DNA from: CAYQAJ01 sp964415245 | Lineage (GTDB): Bacteria; Planctomycetota; Planctomycetia; Pirellulales; Pirellulaceae | Length of the DNA: 23,150 nucleotides | Direction: 5' to 3' | Assembly: GCA_964415245.1 (NCBI GenBank) | Contig: CAYQAJ010000049.1 | Coordinates: 1-23,150, forward strand | Part shown: positions 6,067-13,322 of the stretch, in pieces | Position numbering within the stretch: position 1 is the stretch's first letter | Layout of the letters: the number at the start of each line of letters is the position of its first letter | Translations under genes and position numbers: made by a program | The notes under the pieces: model-generated | What the model was told of the DNA's origin: nothing | What the model saw: the letters and a program-made list of their open reading frames with translations, nothing else | The model's database searches: none

Positions 6067-8366
6067 ATGCTGCGTTGTTTGCATCGTTCTGGCTCGAGCC
6101 GAGCTCGTACCTCGCCATGCTGCTGGTGGCGGTGGGTTTGGGCACGGTCATCTTCGTCCATGAGCTGGGGCACTTTCTGGTCGCCAAAGCGTGCGGCGTG
6201 AAATGCGAGAAGTTCTATCTGGGATTTGACTTCTTCGACATCAAGCTCGGGCCGATCAAGATTCCCCGTTCGCTGGTCAAATTCCAGTGGGGAGAAACCG
6301 AGTACGGCATTGGAATCATTCCCCTGGGCGGCTACGTGAAGATGCTGGGGCAGGATGACAACCCGGCCAACGCCGCCAAAGAGGCGGAGCGCATCCGCGT
6401 GGCGAAGGAAGCGGCGGGCGCGGTGGAAGGTGCGCGCGGCGAGAGCGCGAAACCGGCAAGCGATGTGGACACGGGGGCGAAGACGGCGACCGCTGCCGGT
6501 GGCGCGGAGGCAGCGACGCCGGATAGCGCGGAATCGGAAGCAGCGGGCGGCGAGGCGAAAGAGACCTCCGCTGCCTTCGAGCTCGATCCGCGCAGCTACC
6601 CGGCCAAGAGCGTCCCCAAGCGGATGGCCATCATCTCGGCCGGCGTGGTGATGAACCTCATCTTCGCGGTGATCTTCGCCGCGATCGCCTATCGCCTGGG
6701 CATGAACTATACGCCCTGCGTGGTCGGACGCACCAATCCCAACAGTCCCGCCTGGCGAGCCGGAGTCGAGCCGGGTTCCCGATTGATCCGCATCGGCGAA
6801 AAGGAGCGGATCAACGAACACCTTCGCTTCGACTGGGACTTGTTCAATCAAGTAGCCATGAACGGCGACGAGCGAGAAATGTCGCTCTTGTTCCAGCGGC
6901 CTGATGGCTCGCGGTACCCCGTTTGGCTCACTCCCGTGAAGTCGCCTTACGAGTCGTCGGGTTTGGCCGCCATCGGGGTGGGACCGCTGGTCGAGCCGAA
7001 GCTCGCCCGCGAGGATCCCGTGTACGCACATATGCCTGCTGGGCAGGCATCGCCCGGCTTCGAGCCGAAGGATCGCATCATCGCTATCCGCGTAAAGCGC
7101 GAGGGCGCCGAAAAGCTCCCCGTGAACGACTATCTCGACCTGCGGCGGATTCTGGCCCAGAACCCCGACAAGACGCTCGAATTCTACGTCGAGCGCCAGA
7201 CCGACTCGTCAGACAACCTCGAATACCCCGATCCGATCGTCGTGGCGCCCCATCGCGCGCGGCGGCTCGGGTTGGCGATGGAAATGGGCGCAATCGTCGG
7301 TATCGCACCGAATACGCCGGCGGCCGATTCGGCAGCCGGCCTGCGCGAGGGGGACGTGATCGTAAAGCTCAACGGCGAGCCGGCCGGCGATCCCATGACG
7401 CTCGGCGACCGCCTGCGCCAGATTGCCCAAAAGGGAGACACGGTCGAGCTGGACGTCGTCTCGGGCGGCACGGAAGACACCCCGGGGCAGACCCGAATCG
7501 TGCGCATCGCGCCCCGACTCCCTACCGTTTACGAGACCATTCGGGCCAAGGGCGTTCCGATGTCGTCCGACGAATTGGGCATCGCCTACCAGGTGCTCAA
7601 TCGCGTCGTCGACGTCGATCCGAACAGTCCGGCGGGCCGCGCGGGGATGCAAGCGGGGGACGAAATCGTCAAGGTCGAGTTCCTTCCCGCCGACGACGCC
7701 AAAGCCGAGCAAGAAAAGGAGCTGGCCCTGGACCATGAACCCATCGAGCTCGGCCCGGAAAACCTGCTCTGGCCGCACGTCTTCGAGATCATGCAGATGA
7801 ACCTGCCCGACACGCAGGTCAAGGTGTCGTTTCGCCGCCAAGGCAGCGAGACGATCGAGCACGTCGTGCTTACTCCCGATGTGCCCGAAGGATCGTCGCT
7901 ATGTAACGCCAATCGCGGCATTCGCCTGACCACGGTGACCGAAGTCCATACCGCCGAGTCGTGGGGCGAAGCGATTGGGCTCGGGCTGAGGCAAACCAAG
8001 GAAGACGGGTTGAAGGTCGTGCTATTCCTGGGGAGGCTGGTGACGGGAAGCATTCCGGTGACGAGCCTGGGCGGGCCGGGCACGATCGTGCTCGCCGCCA
8101 CGAGTGAAGCCACGCAGGGTTTGCCGCGGCTGTTGATCTTTCTCACGTTTCTCAGCGCCAATTTGGCGGTGTTGAACTTTTTGCCGATCCCCGTGCTCGA
8201 TGGCGGGCACATGGTGTTTCTTACCGCGGAGGCGATCCTGCGCAGACCCATCGACGAGAAATGGCAGTTGCGGCTGACGCTGGTGGGATTCGCTTTCATC
8301 GTGGGCCTGTTGGTGTTGGTGATCGGCTTGGACGTCTTTCGCATCGCCAGCTTTGTTGCCCGCTGA
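6048..8366 (+). CDS. rseP: RseP-family site-2 zinc metalloprotease with multiple PDZ-like modules
   Basis: This is an M50 intramembrane protease; the family cleaves membrane-bound anti-sigma factors and signal-peptide remnants. With the TTG start at 6048 it has 772 residues, against about 450 in E. coli. Seen (this numbering): HELGH (38-42) in the first membrane segment; an Ala/Glu/Gly-rich linker (about 110-180); a second membrane segment (about 193-215); PDZ-like modules near 225-255, 330-385, 415-475 and 520-550; and the C-terminal membrane part with NFLPIPVLDGGH (710-721). GGAGG (6036-6040) sits 7 nt before this TTG. A GTG at 6024 with GGAG 8 nt upstream is the alternative and adds eight residues. 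The gene overlaps dxr by 19 bp and is probably co-transcribed with it. Its substrate is unknown. Confidence 0.93.
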   Translation: MGASLLDAALFASFWLEPSSYLAMLLVAVGLGTVIFVHELGHFLVAKACGVKCEKFYLGFDFFDIKLGPIKIPRSLVKFQWGETEYGIGIIPLGGYVKMLGQDDNPANAAKEAERIRVAKEAAGAVEGARGESAKPASDVDTGAKTATAAGGAEAATPDSAESEAAGGEAKETSAAFELDPRSYPAKSVPKRMAIISAGVVMNLIFAVIFAAIAYRLGMNYTPCVVGRTNPNSPAWRAGVEPGSRLIRIGEKERINEHLRFDWDLFNQVAMNGDEREMSLLFQRPDGSRYPVWLTPVKSPYESSGLAAIGVGPLVEPKLAREDPVYAHMPAGQASPGFEPKDRIIAIRVKREGAEKLPVNDYLDLRRILAQNPDKTLEFYVERQTDSSDNLEYPDPIVVAPHRARRLGLAMEMGAIVGIAPNTPAADSAAGLREGDVIVKLNGEPAGDPMTLGDRLRQIAQKGDTVELDVVSGGTEDTPGQTRIVRIAPRLPTVYETIRAKGVPMSSDELGIAYQVLNRVVDVDPNSPAGRAGMQAGDEIVKVEFLPADDAKAEQEKELALDHEPIELGPENLLWPHVFEIMQMNLPDTQVKVSFRRQGSETIEHVVLTPDVPEGSSLCNANRGIRLTTVTEVHTAESWGEAIGLGLRQTKEDGLKVVLFLGRLVTGSIPVTSLGGPGTIVLAATSEATQGLPRLLIFLTFLSANLAVLNFLPIPVLDGGHMVFLTAEAILRRPIDEKWQLRLTLVGFAFIVGLLVLVIGLDVFRIASFVAR

Positions 8367-8486
8367 CGATTGAGGGTGCCACCGGCCAACGTAGTCGGCC
8401 AGTGGATGCGGTGCGTGACACATGGGACATTCGCGCGGGCGCGCACACTGAATTCCCGCCTTTGCGCAAGATGACGGAAGAATGGC

Positions 8487-9299
8487 ATGAGTAGTCGCCT
8501 GCACAACATTCGTGCGGTGCTGTTCGACGCGGTGGGCACGCTGATCCGCCCCCACCCGCCGGCAGTGGACGTGTATTTTGCGGCGGGCAAGCATTTCGGC
8601 TCGACGCTGACCCGTCAGGAAGTGGCGGCGAGGTTCGTTAAAGCGCTGCGCCGCGCACAGCGGCGCGACATGCCGTTGCAAGCGATGGCCGCGGGCAGTC
8701 GTGGTTCAGCAGCGCGCGGCGTTTCTGCCACGGCCTCCACTTCACCCACGGCCCGCGCCCCGCGGAGATTCAGCCGGCGACCGACCAACGAACGTAAAGA
8801 GCGGCTCCGCTGGCGTCAAATCGTGAGCGACGTGTTCGATGGATTGCCCAGTGCCAAGGGGCCGCTGTTCGAGCACCTGTGGGGCCACTTTGCCGACAGC
8901 CGACACTGGGCACTCTACGACGACGTGCCCGATGTATGGCGCTGGCTCAAGCGACGCGTGTCGGTCGTGGGAGTGGCGTCGAACTTTGACTCCCGCTTGG
9001 AGCAGGTGTGCCGGGGCCTGGCTCCCCTGTCGCGATGCCGCCACGTGCACACCTCGTCGTCGTTGGGCTGGCCCAAGCCCAGCCCCCGTTTCTTTCGCGC
9101 CATCGCTGGGCGCCTCGACGTGCCGCCCCAGCAGATCCTGCTGGTGGGCAACGATCGAGTGAACGATTTTCTGGGAGCGCGGGCCGCCGGCTGGCAGGCG
9201 CTATACCTCGATCGCGACGGGAAGTCGGATCGCGACGGAAAGTCGGCTCGCGGCACAATCAGCCGCCTCGATGCCCTCCTCGACGTGCTAGCACCGTAA
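8487..9299 (+). CDS. HAD superfamily hydrolase (HAD-IA-like, HDHD3/REG-2-like)
   Basis: This 270-residue cytosolic protein has HAD motifs: motif I LFDAVGTLI (12-20) with the nucleophile Asp14, motif II ASNFDS (about 164-169), motif III lysine in GWPKPSP (about 194-200) and motif IV LLVGNDRVNDFLGARAAGW (about 218-236). In motif I the usual second aspartate (DxD) is valine (DAVGT), which is common in HDHD3/REG-2-like members and makes a classic phosphatase mechanism less certain. Residues about 65-102 are a Ser/Ala/Arg-rich low-complexity insertion in the cap region. Near the C terminus DRDGKS is duplicated by an 18-bp tandem repeat. The substrate is unknown. It begins 120 bp after the protease gene; GGAAG lies 6 nt before the ATG. 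Confidence 0.85.
   Translation: MSSRLHNIRAVLFDAVGTLIRPHPPAVDVYFAAGKHFGSTLTRQEVAARFVKALRRAQRRDMPLQAMAAGSRGSAARGVSATASTSPTARAPRRFSRRPTNERKERLRWRQIVSDVFDGLPSAKGPLFEHLWGHFADSRHWALYDDVPDVWRWLKRRVSVVGVASNFDSRLEQVCRGLAPLSRCRHVHTSSSLGWPKPSPRFFRAIAGRLDVPPQQILLVGNDRVNDFLGARAAGWQALYLDRDGKSDRDGKSARGTISRLDALLDVLAP
9210..9245 (+). repeat. 18-bp in-frame tandem duplication
   Basis: GATCGCGACGGGAAGTCG (9210-9227) is followed directly by a copy with one change (9228-9245). It encodes DRDGKS twice at the C-terminal end of the HAD protein, after the last conserved motif, so it is probably tolerated. Confidence 0.85.
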
Positions 9300-9416
9300 C
9301 GCTTCCGGCGGTCCCCTAGCGCTCCCCCGTTGTGTCGCGGGCGCCCCCCCCCCCCACCGGGCGGGGGGGCGGGGGGGGGCGCCGGGCCCCACCCCACACG
9401 GCGCCCCCCCCCCCCC

Positions 9417-9426
9417 NNNNNNNNNN
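9417..9426. other. Assembly gap (10 N)
   Basis: Ten N bases are flanked on the left by a C homopolymer and on the right by G/C-biased sequence. The flanks look like low-quality contig ends, so the real gap may be zero or negative. Confidence 0.98.
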
Positions 9427-9496
9427 CTGTACCGTTCCGGGGGGCCCCCTGGCGCCCCCCGGTGGTGTGGGGGTCTCCCGCCGGGGCCACGGGGCG

Positions 9497-9522
9497 GTGG
9501 CACGGTCGGGAGACCGTGCCAC
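9497..9522. repeat. REP-like perfect palindrome, 11-bp stem
   Basis: GTGGCACGGTC (9497-9507), loop GGGA and GACCGTGCCAC (9512-9522) form a perfect 11-bp stem with a 4-nt loop. It lies in the HAD-lpxD spacer without a following T-run. A dispersed repeat of this kind would also explain the assembly break just upstream. Confidence 0.8.
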
Positions 9523-9758
9523 AACCTGAGCGTTCCGCCTCGCACCGCCGCACGCTTGCGATTTCGCCCTCTTCGAAGCGCCAAAACCCATCGGCGCGAA
9601 ACCGCAACACCGCCTCATCGCTCTTGTTGCACACCGCTGGCGTGGGGTACGATGCCCCCGCAAAACCCGCACTTGGCCCATTGGACTCCGTCGCTCCGTG
9701 CGGCGCCAGCATGCGGCGCCTCCGGCGTGTTGGCAACACAGGAAAGGATTCCCCCGCA

Positions 9759-10829
9759 ATGAGCATCACGCTGACGCAAATCGCTGGGCTTGTCGGCGGT
9801 CGGCTCTCGGGAGACGGGGGCATTCTCATCACGGGTGCGTCGACGATTCGCGACGCCCGCGCCGGCGACATTACGCTGGCCGACGACGCCAAGTTGCTCC
9901 GGCGACTCGACTCCTGCCAGGCTTCGGCGGTGCTCGTACCGCGGGACGTCGAGCCCGGCGACCGGCCCTACATTACCGTCGACGATGTACACAAGTCGTT
10001 CGCCATCGTGGTGGGGCACTTTCGAGCCCCCCGCCCCAAGCGGCCGATGGGCATCAGTCCACAGGCGTACGTCAGCCCCACTGCGCGCATCGCGCCCGAC
10101 GTCGACATTCACCCGTTTGCCACGATCGGCGACGAAGTGGAGATTGGCCCGCGTTCGGTCATCCATAGCGGCGCGCGGCTGATGGCCGGCTGCCGCATCG
10201 GCCAGGATGCGGTCATCTATCCCAACGCCGTGCTGTACGAGAACACCATCGTCGGCGACCGCACGCTCATCCATGCCGGCGCGGTGATCGGCGCGTACGG
10301 CTTCGGCTACGAGACATTCGAAGGGCGGCACGTGCTGTCGGCCCAATTGGGTTACGTGGAGATCGGCGCCGACGTCGACATCGGCGCCGGCACCACCATC
10401 GACCGCGGTACCTACGATGCCACGGTCATCGGGGAGGGGACCAAAATCGACGACCAGGTGATGATCGGGCACAACTGCCGTATCGGCCGCCACAACGTCC
10501 TGTGCTCGCAGGTGGGAATTGCCGGGAGCTGCACCACGGGCGATTACGTGGTGATGGCCGGGCAGGTCGGCGTGCGCGATCACGTCGATATCGGCGACGG
10601 CGCCACGCTGGGGGCCAAGGCCGGCGTGAAGGACGATTTACCCGGCGGACGAGTCTATCTCGGTGCGCCCGCGATCCCCGAGCGCGAGCAAATGCACGTG
10701 ATGGCCGCTTTCGGCCGCCTGCCCGAGATGCGTCGCCAGCTCAAGAGCCTGCAGCGCACCGTGGAGTCGATGACTCGCGTCGGTGAAACGAACGCCGCGC
10801 GGGATCCGGCCAGGAACGGGTCGGAGTGA
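9759..10829 (+). CDS. lpxD: UDP-3-O-(3-hydroxyacyl)glucosamine N-acyltransferase
   Basis: LpxD adds the N-linked hydroxyacyl chain from acyl-ACP to UDP-3-O-acyl-glucosamine, the third step of lipid A synthesis, in the cytoplasm. The 356 residues contain an N-terminal uridine-binding domain (about 1-100), then a left-handed beta-helix of hexapeptide repeats (about 103-290) with the catalytic histidine His238 in MIGHNC, and DRGTYDAT (215-222). A C-terminal helix (about 304-342) is predicted for acyl-carrier contact. The ATG at 9759 is supported by GGAAAGGA (9741-9748), 10 nt upstream, and by the start of homology; the frame is open further upstream only because of the G/C-rich gap sequence. lpxI follows 64 bp downstream, so the two probably work as a pair. 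Confidence 0.96.
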   Translation: MSITLTQIAGLVGGRLSGDGGILITGASTIRDARAGDITLADDAKLLRRLDSCQASAVLVPRDVEPGDRPYITVDDVHKSFAIVVGHFRAPRPKRPMGISPQAYVSPTARIAPDVDIHPFATIGDEVEIGPRSVIHSGARLMAGCRIGQDAVIYPNAVLYENTIVGDRTLIHAGAVIGAYGFGYETFEGRHVLSAQLGYVEIGADVDIGAGTTIDRGTYDATVIGEGTKIDDQVMIGHNCRIGRHNVLCSQVGIAGSCTTGDYVVMAGQVGVRDHVDIGDGATLGAKAGVKDDLPGGRVYLGAPAIPEREQMHVMAAFGRLPEMRRQLKSLQRTVESMTRVGETNAARDPARNGSE

Positions 10830-10893
10830 GGGCCCGTGCCGGATTGTGCTCGCGCGGAGACGACCTTTCTCACGGTTCGCCAATATCCCGCCG

Positions 10894-11793
10894 ATGAGCG
10901 ACACCGCCCAGCCGACACGCCCGCGCGAGAGAATCGGCCTAGTGGCCGCGTGGGGGCGCTATCCGATCATTGTGGCCCAGGAGCTGCGGCGGCAGGGGTA
11001 CGCCGTCTATTGCCTGGGAATCAAGGACCACGCCGACCCCGCTCTGCGCGAAATGTGCCACAACTACTGCGAGTCGGGCGTCGCGCGACTGGGGAGTCAG
11101 ATTTCGTATTTTCGCAAGCATGGCGTGCGGCGAGCCGTGATGGCCGGCAAGCTGCACAAGACCATACTGTTCCGCCGCTTCTACTGGCTTCGGAACCTGC
11201 CCGACTGGCGCTTCGTGCGGACGTTCTATCCCCACTTCATCACGCGGACCAAAAACCGCAACGACGACGCCATGCTCACCGCCGTCGTTGAAGCGTACGC
11301 CCAGGACGGAATCAAATTCGCCCCCGCCACCGATTACGTACCGGAGCTTCTCGTGCAATACGGACAGATCAGCCGGCGCCGGCCGAGTCGTGCCCAGCGG
11401 CAGGACGTTGAATTCGCATGGCGTCTGGCCAAGGAGATCGGCCGGCTGGACGTCGGCCAGTGCGTGGCCGTTCACGGCCGGGCCGTGCTGGCGGTGGAAG
11501 CGGTCGAAGGGACCGACGAGTGCATTCGACGCGCGGGGCGACTCTGTCCGCGGGGCGGATTCACCGTGGTCAAAGTGGCCAAGCCGCAGCAGGACATGCG
11601 GTTCGACGTGCCCACCATCGGGCTGGGAACGCTGGAAGCGATGGTCGAGGCGGGCGGCAGCGTGCTGGCCATCGAAGCGCACAAGACAATCGTCATCGAT
11701 CAGGAAGAGGTCGCGCGATTCGCCGACCGGCACGGCTTGGCGCTGGTCGCCGTCGAGGAGGGTCGCCTGGGCGAGCGAAGCGAAGCGGCGTGA
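10894..11793 (+). CDS. lpxI: UDP-2,3-diacylglucosamine pyrophosphatase, LpxI type (DUF1009)
   Basis: LpxI hydrolyses UDP-2,3-diacylglucosamine to lipid X and UMP, the fourth lipid A step, replacing LpxH in many lineages. The 299 residues show the N-terminal LpxI domain (GLVAAWGRYPIIVAQ, 15-29) and the C-terminal catalytic DUF1009 domain with AVEGTDECIRRAG (202-214) and KPQQDMRFDVPTIG (230-243), whose acidic residues match the conserved metal-binding pattern. The ATG at 10894 is chosen because homology starts right after it. A GTG at 10783 would overlap lpxD and add 37 residues with no family match. It follows lpxD and converges on the DUF1501 gene 27 bp away. Confidence 0.93.
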   Translation: MSDTAQPTRPRERIGLVAAWGRYPIIVAQELRRQGYAVYCLGIKDHADPALREMCHNYCESGVARLGSQISYFRKHGVRRAVMAGKLHKTILFRRFYWLRNLPDWRFVRTFYPHFITRTKNRNDDAMLTAVVEAYAQDGIKFAPATDYVPELLVQYGQISRRRPSRAQRQDVEFAWRLAKEIGRLDVGQCVAVHGRAVLAVEAVEGTDECIRRAGRLCPRGGFTVVKVAKPQQDMRFDVPTIGLGTLEAMVEAGGSVLAIEAHKTIVIDQEEVARFADRHGLALVAVEEGRLGERSEAA

Positions 11794-11815
11794 GAGCGAT
11801 CAGCGTTCCGCTCTC
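11792..11815. terminator. Stem-loop at the lpxI / DUF1501 convergent junction
   Basis: GAGAGCG (11792-11798), a 10-nt loop and CGCTCTC (11809-11815) form a perfect 7-bp stem that starts inside the lpxI stop codon. There is no T-run on either side, so it is at best a weak bidirectional terminator or an mRNA end-stabilising hairpin. Confidence 0.3.
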
Positions 11816-11820
11816 GGCCG

Positions 11821-13278
11821 TCAGCCGAGGATCTCCTTGACGACGTGCCCGTACACGTCCGTCAGTCGGAAATCGCGGCCGGCGTAGCGATAGGTAAGCC
11901 GCTCGTGGTCCAGCCCCAGCAGGTGGAGCAGCGTGGCATGCAGGTCGTGCATGTGCACCTTATTCTCCACGGCGAAGTAGCCGTAGTCGTCGGTGGCGCC
12001 GTGGGAGTAACCGGGCTTCACGCCGCCGCCGGCCAGCCACATGGTGAAACCCTGCGGGTTGTGGTCGCGGCCGTTGCTCCCCTCGACGATGGGGGTGCGG
12101 CCGAATTCGCCGCCCCACCAAACGAGCGTGTCCTCCAGCAGCCCGCGCCGTTTCAGGTCGGTCAGCAGGCCGGCAATGGGGCGATCGACTTCACGGGCGT
12201 TTCGCTCGTGCCCCGCTTTCAAATTGCTGTGCTGGTCCCACTTAAAGCTGTGCGACACCTGCACGTAGCGCACTCCCGCCTCGGCGAATCGCCGCGCCAA
12301 CAGGCATTGCCGGCCGAAATCGTCGGTCGGTCCATCGCCGATTCCGTACAACTTCAGCGTGTCGGCCGTTTCGCCCGAGAGGTCGAGCAAGTTGGGGGCT
12401 ACATTTTGCATGCGGAAAGCGAGCTCGAACGATTGGATCACGTCCTCGATGTGAGAATCTCCGCCGCTGGCCTGTAGGTGCCGCCGATTAAGCTGCTGGA
12501 CGAAGTCGAGTTGGCGGCGTTGTTCCTTGGCATCCCCAGCGGCGCTGGTGGAAGAGTCGTCATGCTCCCCGGAACGACGCATATACGGCAAGCTCGCCTT
12601 GGCTACGGGAATGCCCGCGCTGCCGATGGGTGTTCCCTGAAACGCGGCCGGCAGAAAGGCGCTGCCGTAGTTGCGCACGCCGCCGTGGGTGCGGGGCGGG
12701 CAAATCGTGAGGAACCCAGGGAGATCGTCGTTCTCGCTTCCCAGGCCGTACACAATCCACGAGCCGACCGATGGCCGGACAAACGTGTTCTCCCCCGTGT
12801 GCAGCCGCATCACCGCCTGACCGTGCGATTGCCCGTCGGTGTGCAGCGAGTGAATCAGGCACAGGTCGTCGATGTGTCGGGCCACGTGGGGAAAAAGCTC
12901 CGACACCCAGCGACCGCTCTCTCCGTATTCGGCGAACTTCCAGGGCGATTTCAACAGCCGCTTGCTGGTGCTCTTGCTCAGGTTGACGGCCGGATCGAAC
13001 GGAAGATCCTTGCCGTCGTCTTGCTGGAGTCGGGGTTTGTAATCGAACGTGTCGACCTGGCTCGGCCCACCGTGCATGAACAGGAAGATCACCCGCTTGG
13101 CGCGAGGCGGGAAGTGGAATCGGGGTTGCTTCTCTGTTCCGCTTTCCGACGCAGCCGCGGAGCCGCGCAGCGTCTCGGCGCACAATCCCGATAGCGCCAG
13201 GTAGCCGAAGCCGCAGCCGATCGACTGCAGTAGATGGCGGCGCGAGATCGACGTAAGCATCGGCGTGTGAGATCTCAT
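11821..13278 (-). CDS. DUF1501 family protein (Tat-exported, alkaline-phosphatase/sulfatase-like fold)
   Basis: DUF1501 proteins are greatly expanded in planctomycetes and belong to the sulfatase/alkaline phosphatase fold superfamily; their reaction is not established. From the ATG at 13278 there are 485 residues. A twin-arginine signal is visible (SRRHLLQ at 12-18, then a hydrophobic stretch to about 35), predicting folded export. Family motifs: HGGPSQVDTFD (69-79), HSLHTDGQSHGQ (143-154), GEFGRTP (390-396), GRDHNPQGF (403-411) and MHDLHATLLHLLGLD (443-457). An ATG at 13260 is an alternative start six residues in. The gene lies 44 bp after the PSCyt1/DUF1553 gene on the same strand. This pairing recurs in planctomycetes and suggests joint function and co-transcription. 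Confidence 0.93.
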   Translation of the reverse strand: MRSHTPMLTSISRRHLLQSIGCGFGYLALSGLCAETLRGSAAASESGTEKQPRFHFPPRAKRVIFLFMHGGPSQVDTFDYKPRLQQDDGKDLPFDPAVNLSKSTSKRLLKSPWKFAEYGESGRWVSELFPHVARHIDDLCLIHSLHTDGQSHGQAVMRLHTGENTFVRPSVGSWIVYGLGSENDDLPGFLTICPPRTHGGVRNYGSAFLPAAFQGTPIGSAGIPVAKASLPYMRRSGEHDDSSTSAAGDAKEQRRQLDFVQQLNRRHLQASGGDSHIEDVIQSFELAFRMQNVAPNLLDLSGETADTLKLYGIGDGPTDDFGRQCLLARRFAEAGVRYVQVSHSFKWDQHSNLKAGHERNAREVDRPIAGLLTDLKRRGLLEDTLVWWGGEFGRTPIVEGSNGRDHNPQGFTMWLAGGGVKPGYSHGATDDYGYFAVENKVHMHDLHATLLHLLGLDHERLTYRYAGRDFRLTDVYGHVVKEILG

Positions 13279-13322
13279 GCTCAAAACTCGTTGCTCGTAT
13301 GTGGCAGGTTCGTCGCGATTCG

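Larger units (their letters stand above)
9300..9758. other. Low-quality, gap-containing spacer before lpxD
   Basis: This 459-bp stretch has no credible gene. Positions 9342-9416 are long G and C runs ending in the gap. The segment after the gap (9435-9473) resembles a G/C-degraded copy of 9303-9341, so the two contig ends probably overlap. After that come a perfect hairpin (9497-9522), a weak promoter candidate (TTGTTG 9624-9629, 18 nt, TACGAT 9648-9653) and a GGCGCC/GGCGCC hairpin (9702-9720) in the presumed lpxD leader. Apparent open frames here are by-products of high GC. Confidence 0.75.

Noticed and set aside
6355..6651. Separate small gene inside the protease linker
   Set aside because: This Arg-rich frame is a shadow of the Ala/Glu-rich linker in the RseP reading frame.
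9330..9758. N-terminal extension of lpxD, and other frames across the 10-N gap
   Set aside because: They run through G/C homopolymers and N bases; LpxD homology and the ribosome site start at 9759.
10783..10893. Upstream GTG start for lpxI
   Set aside because: It would overlap lpxD and add 37 residues without family similarity.
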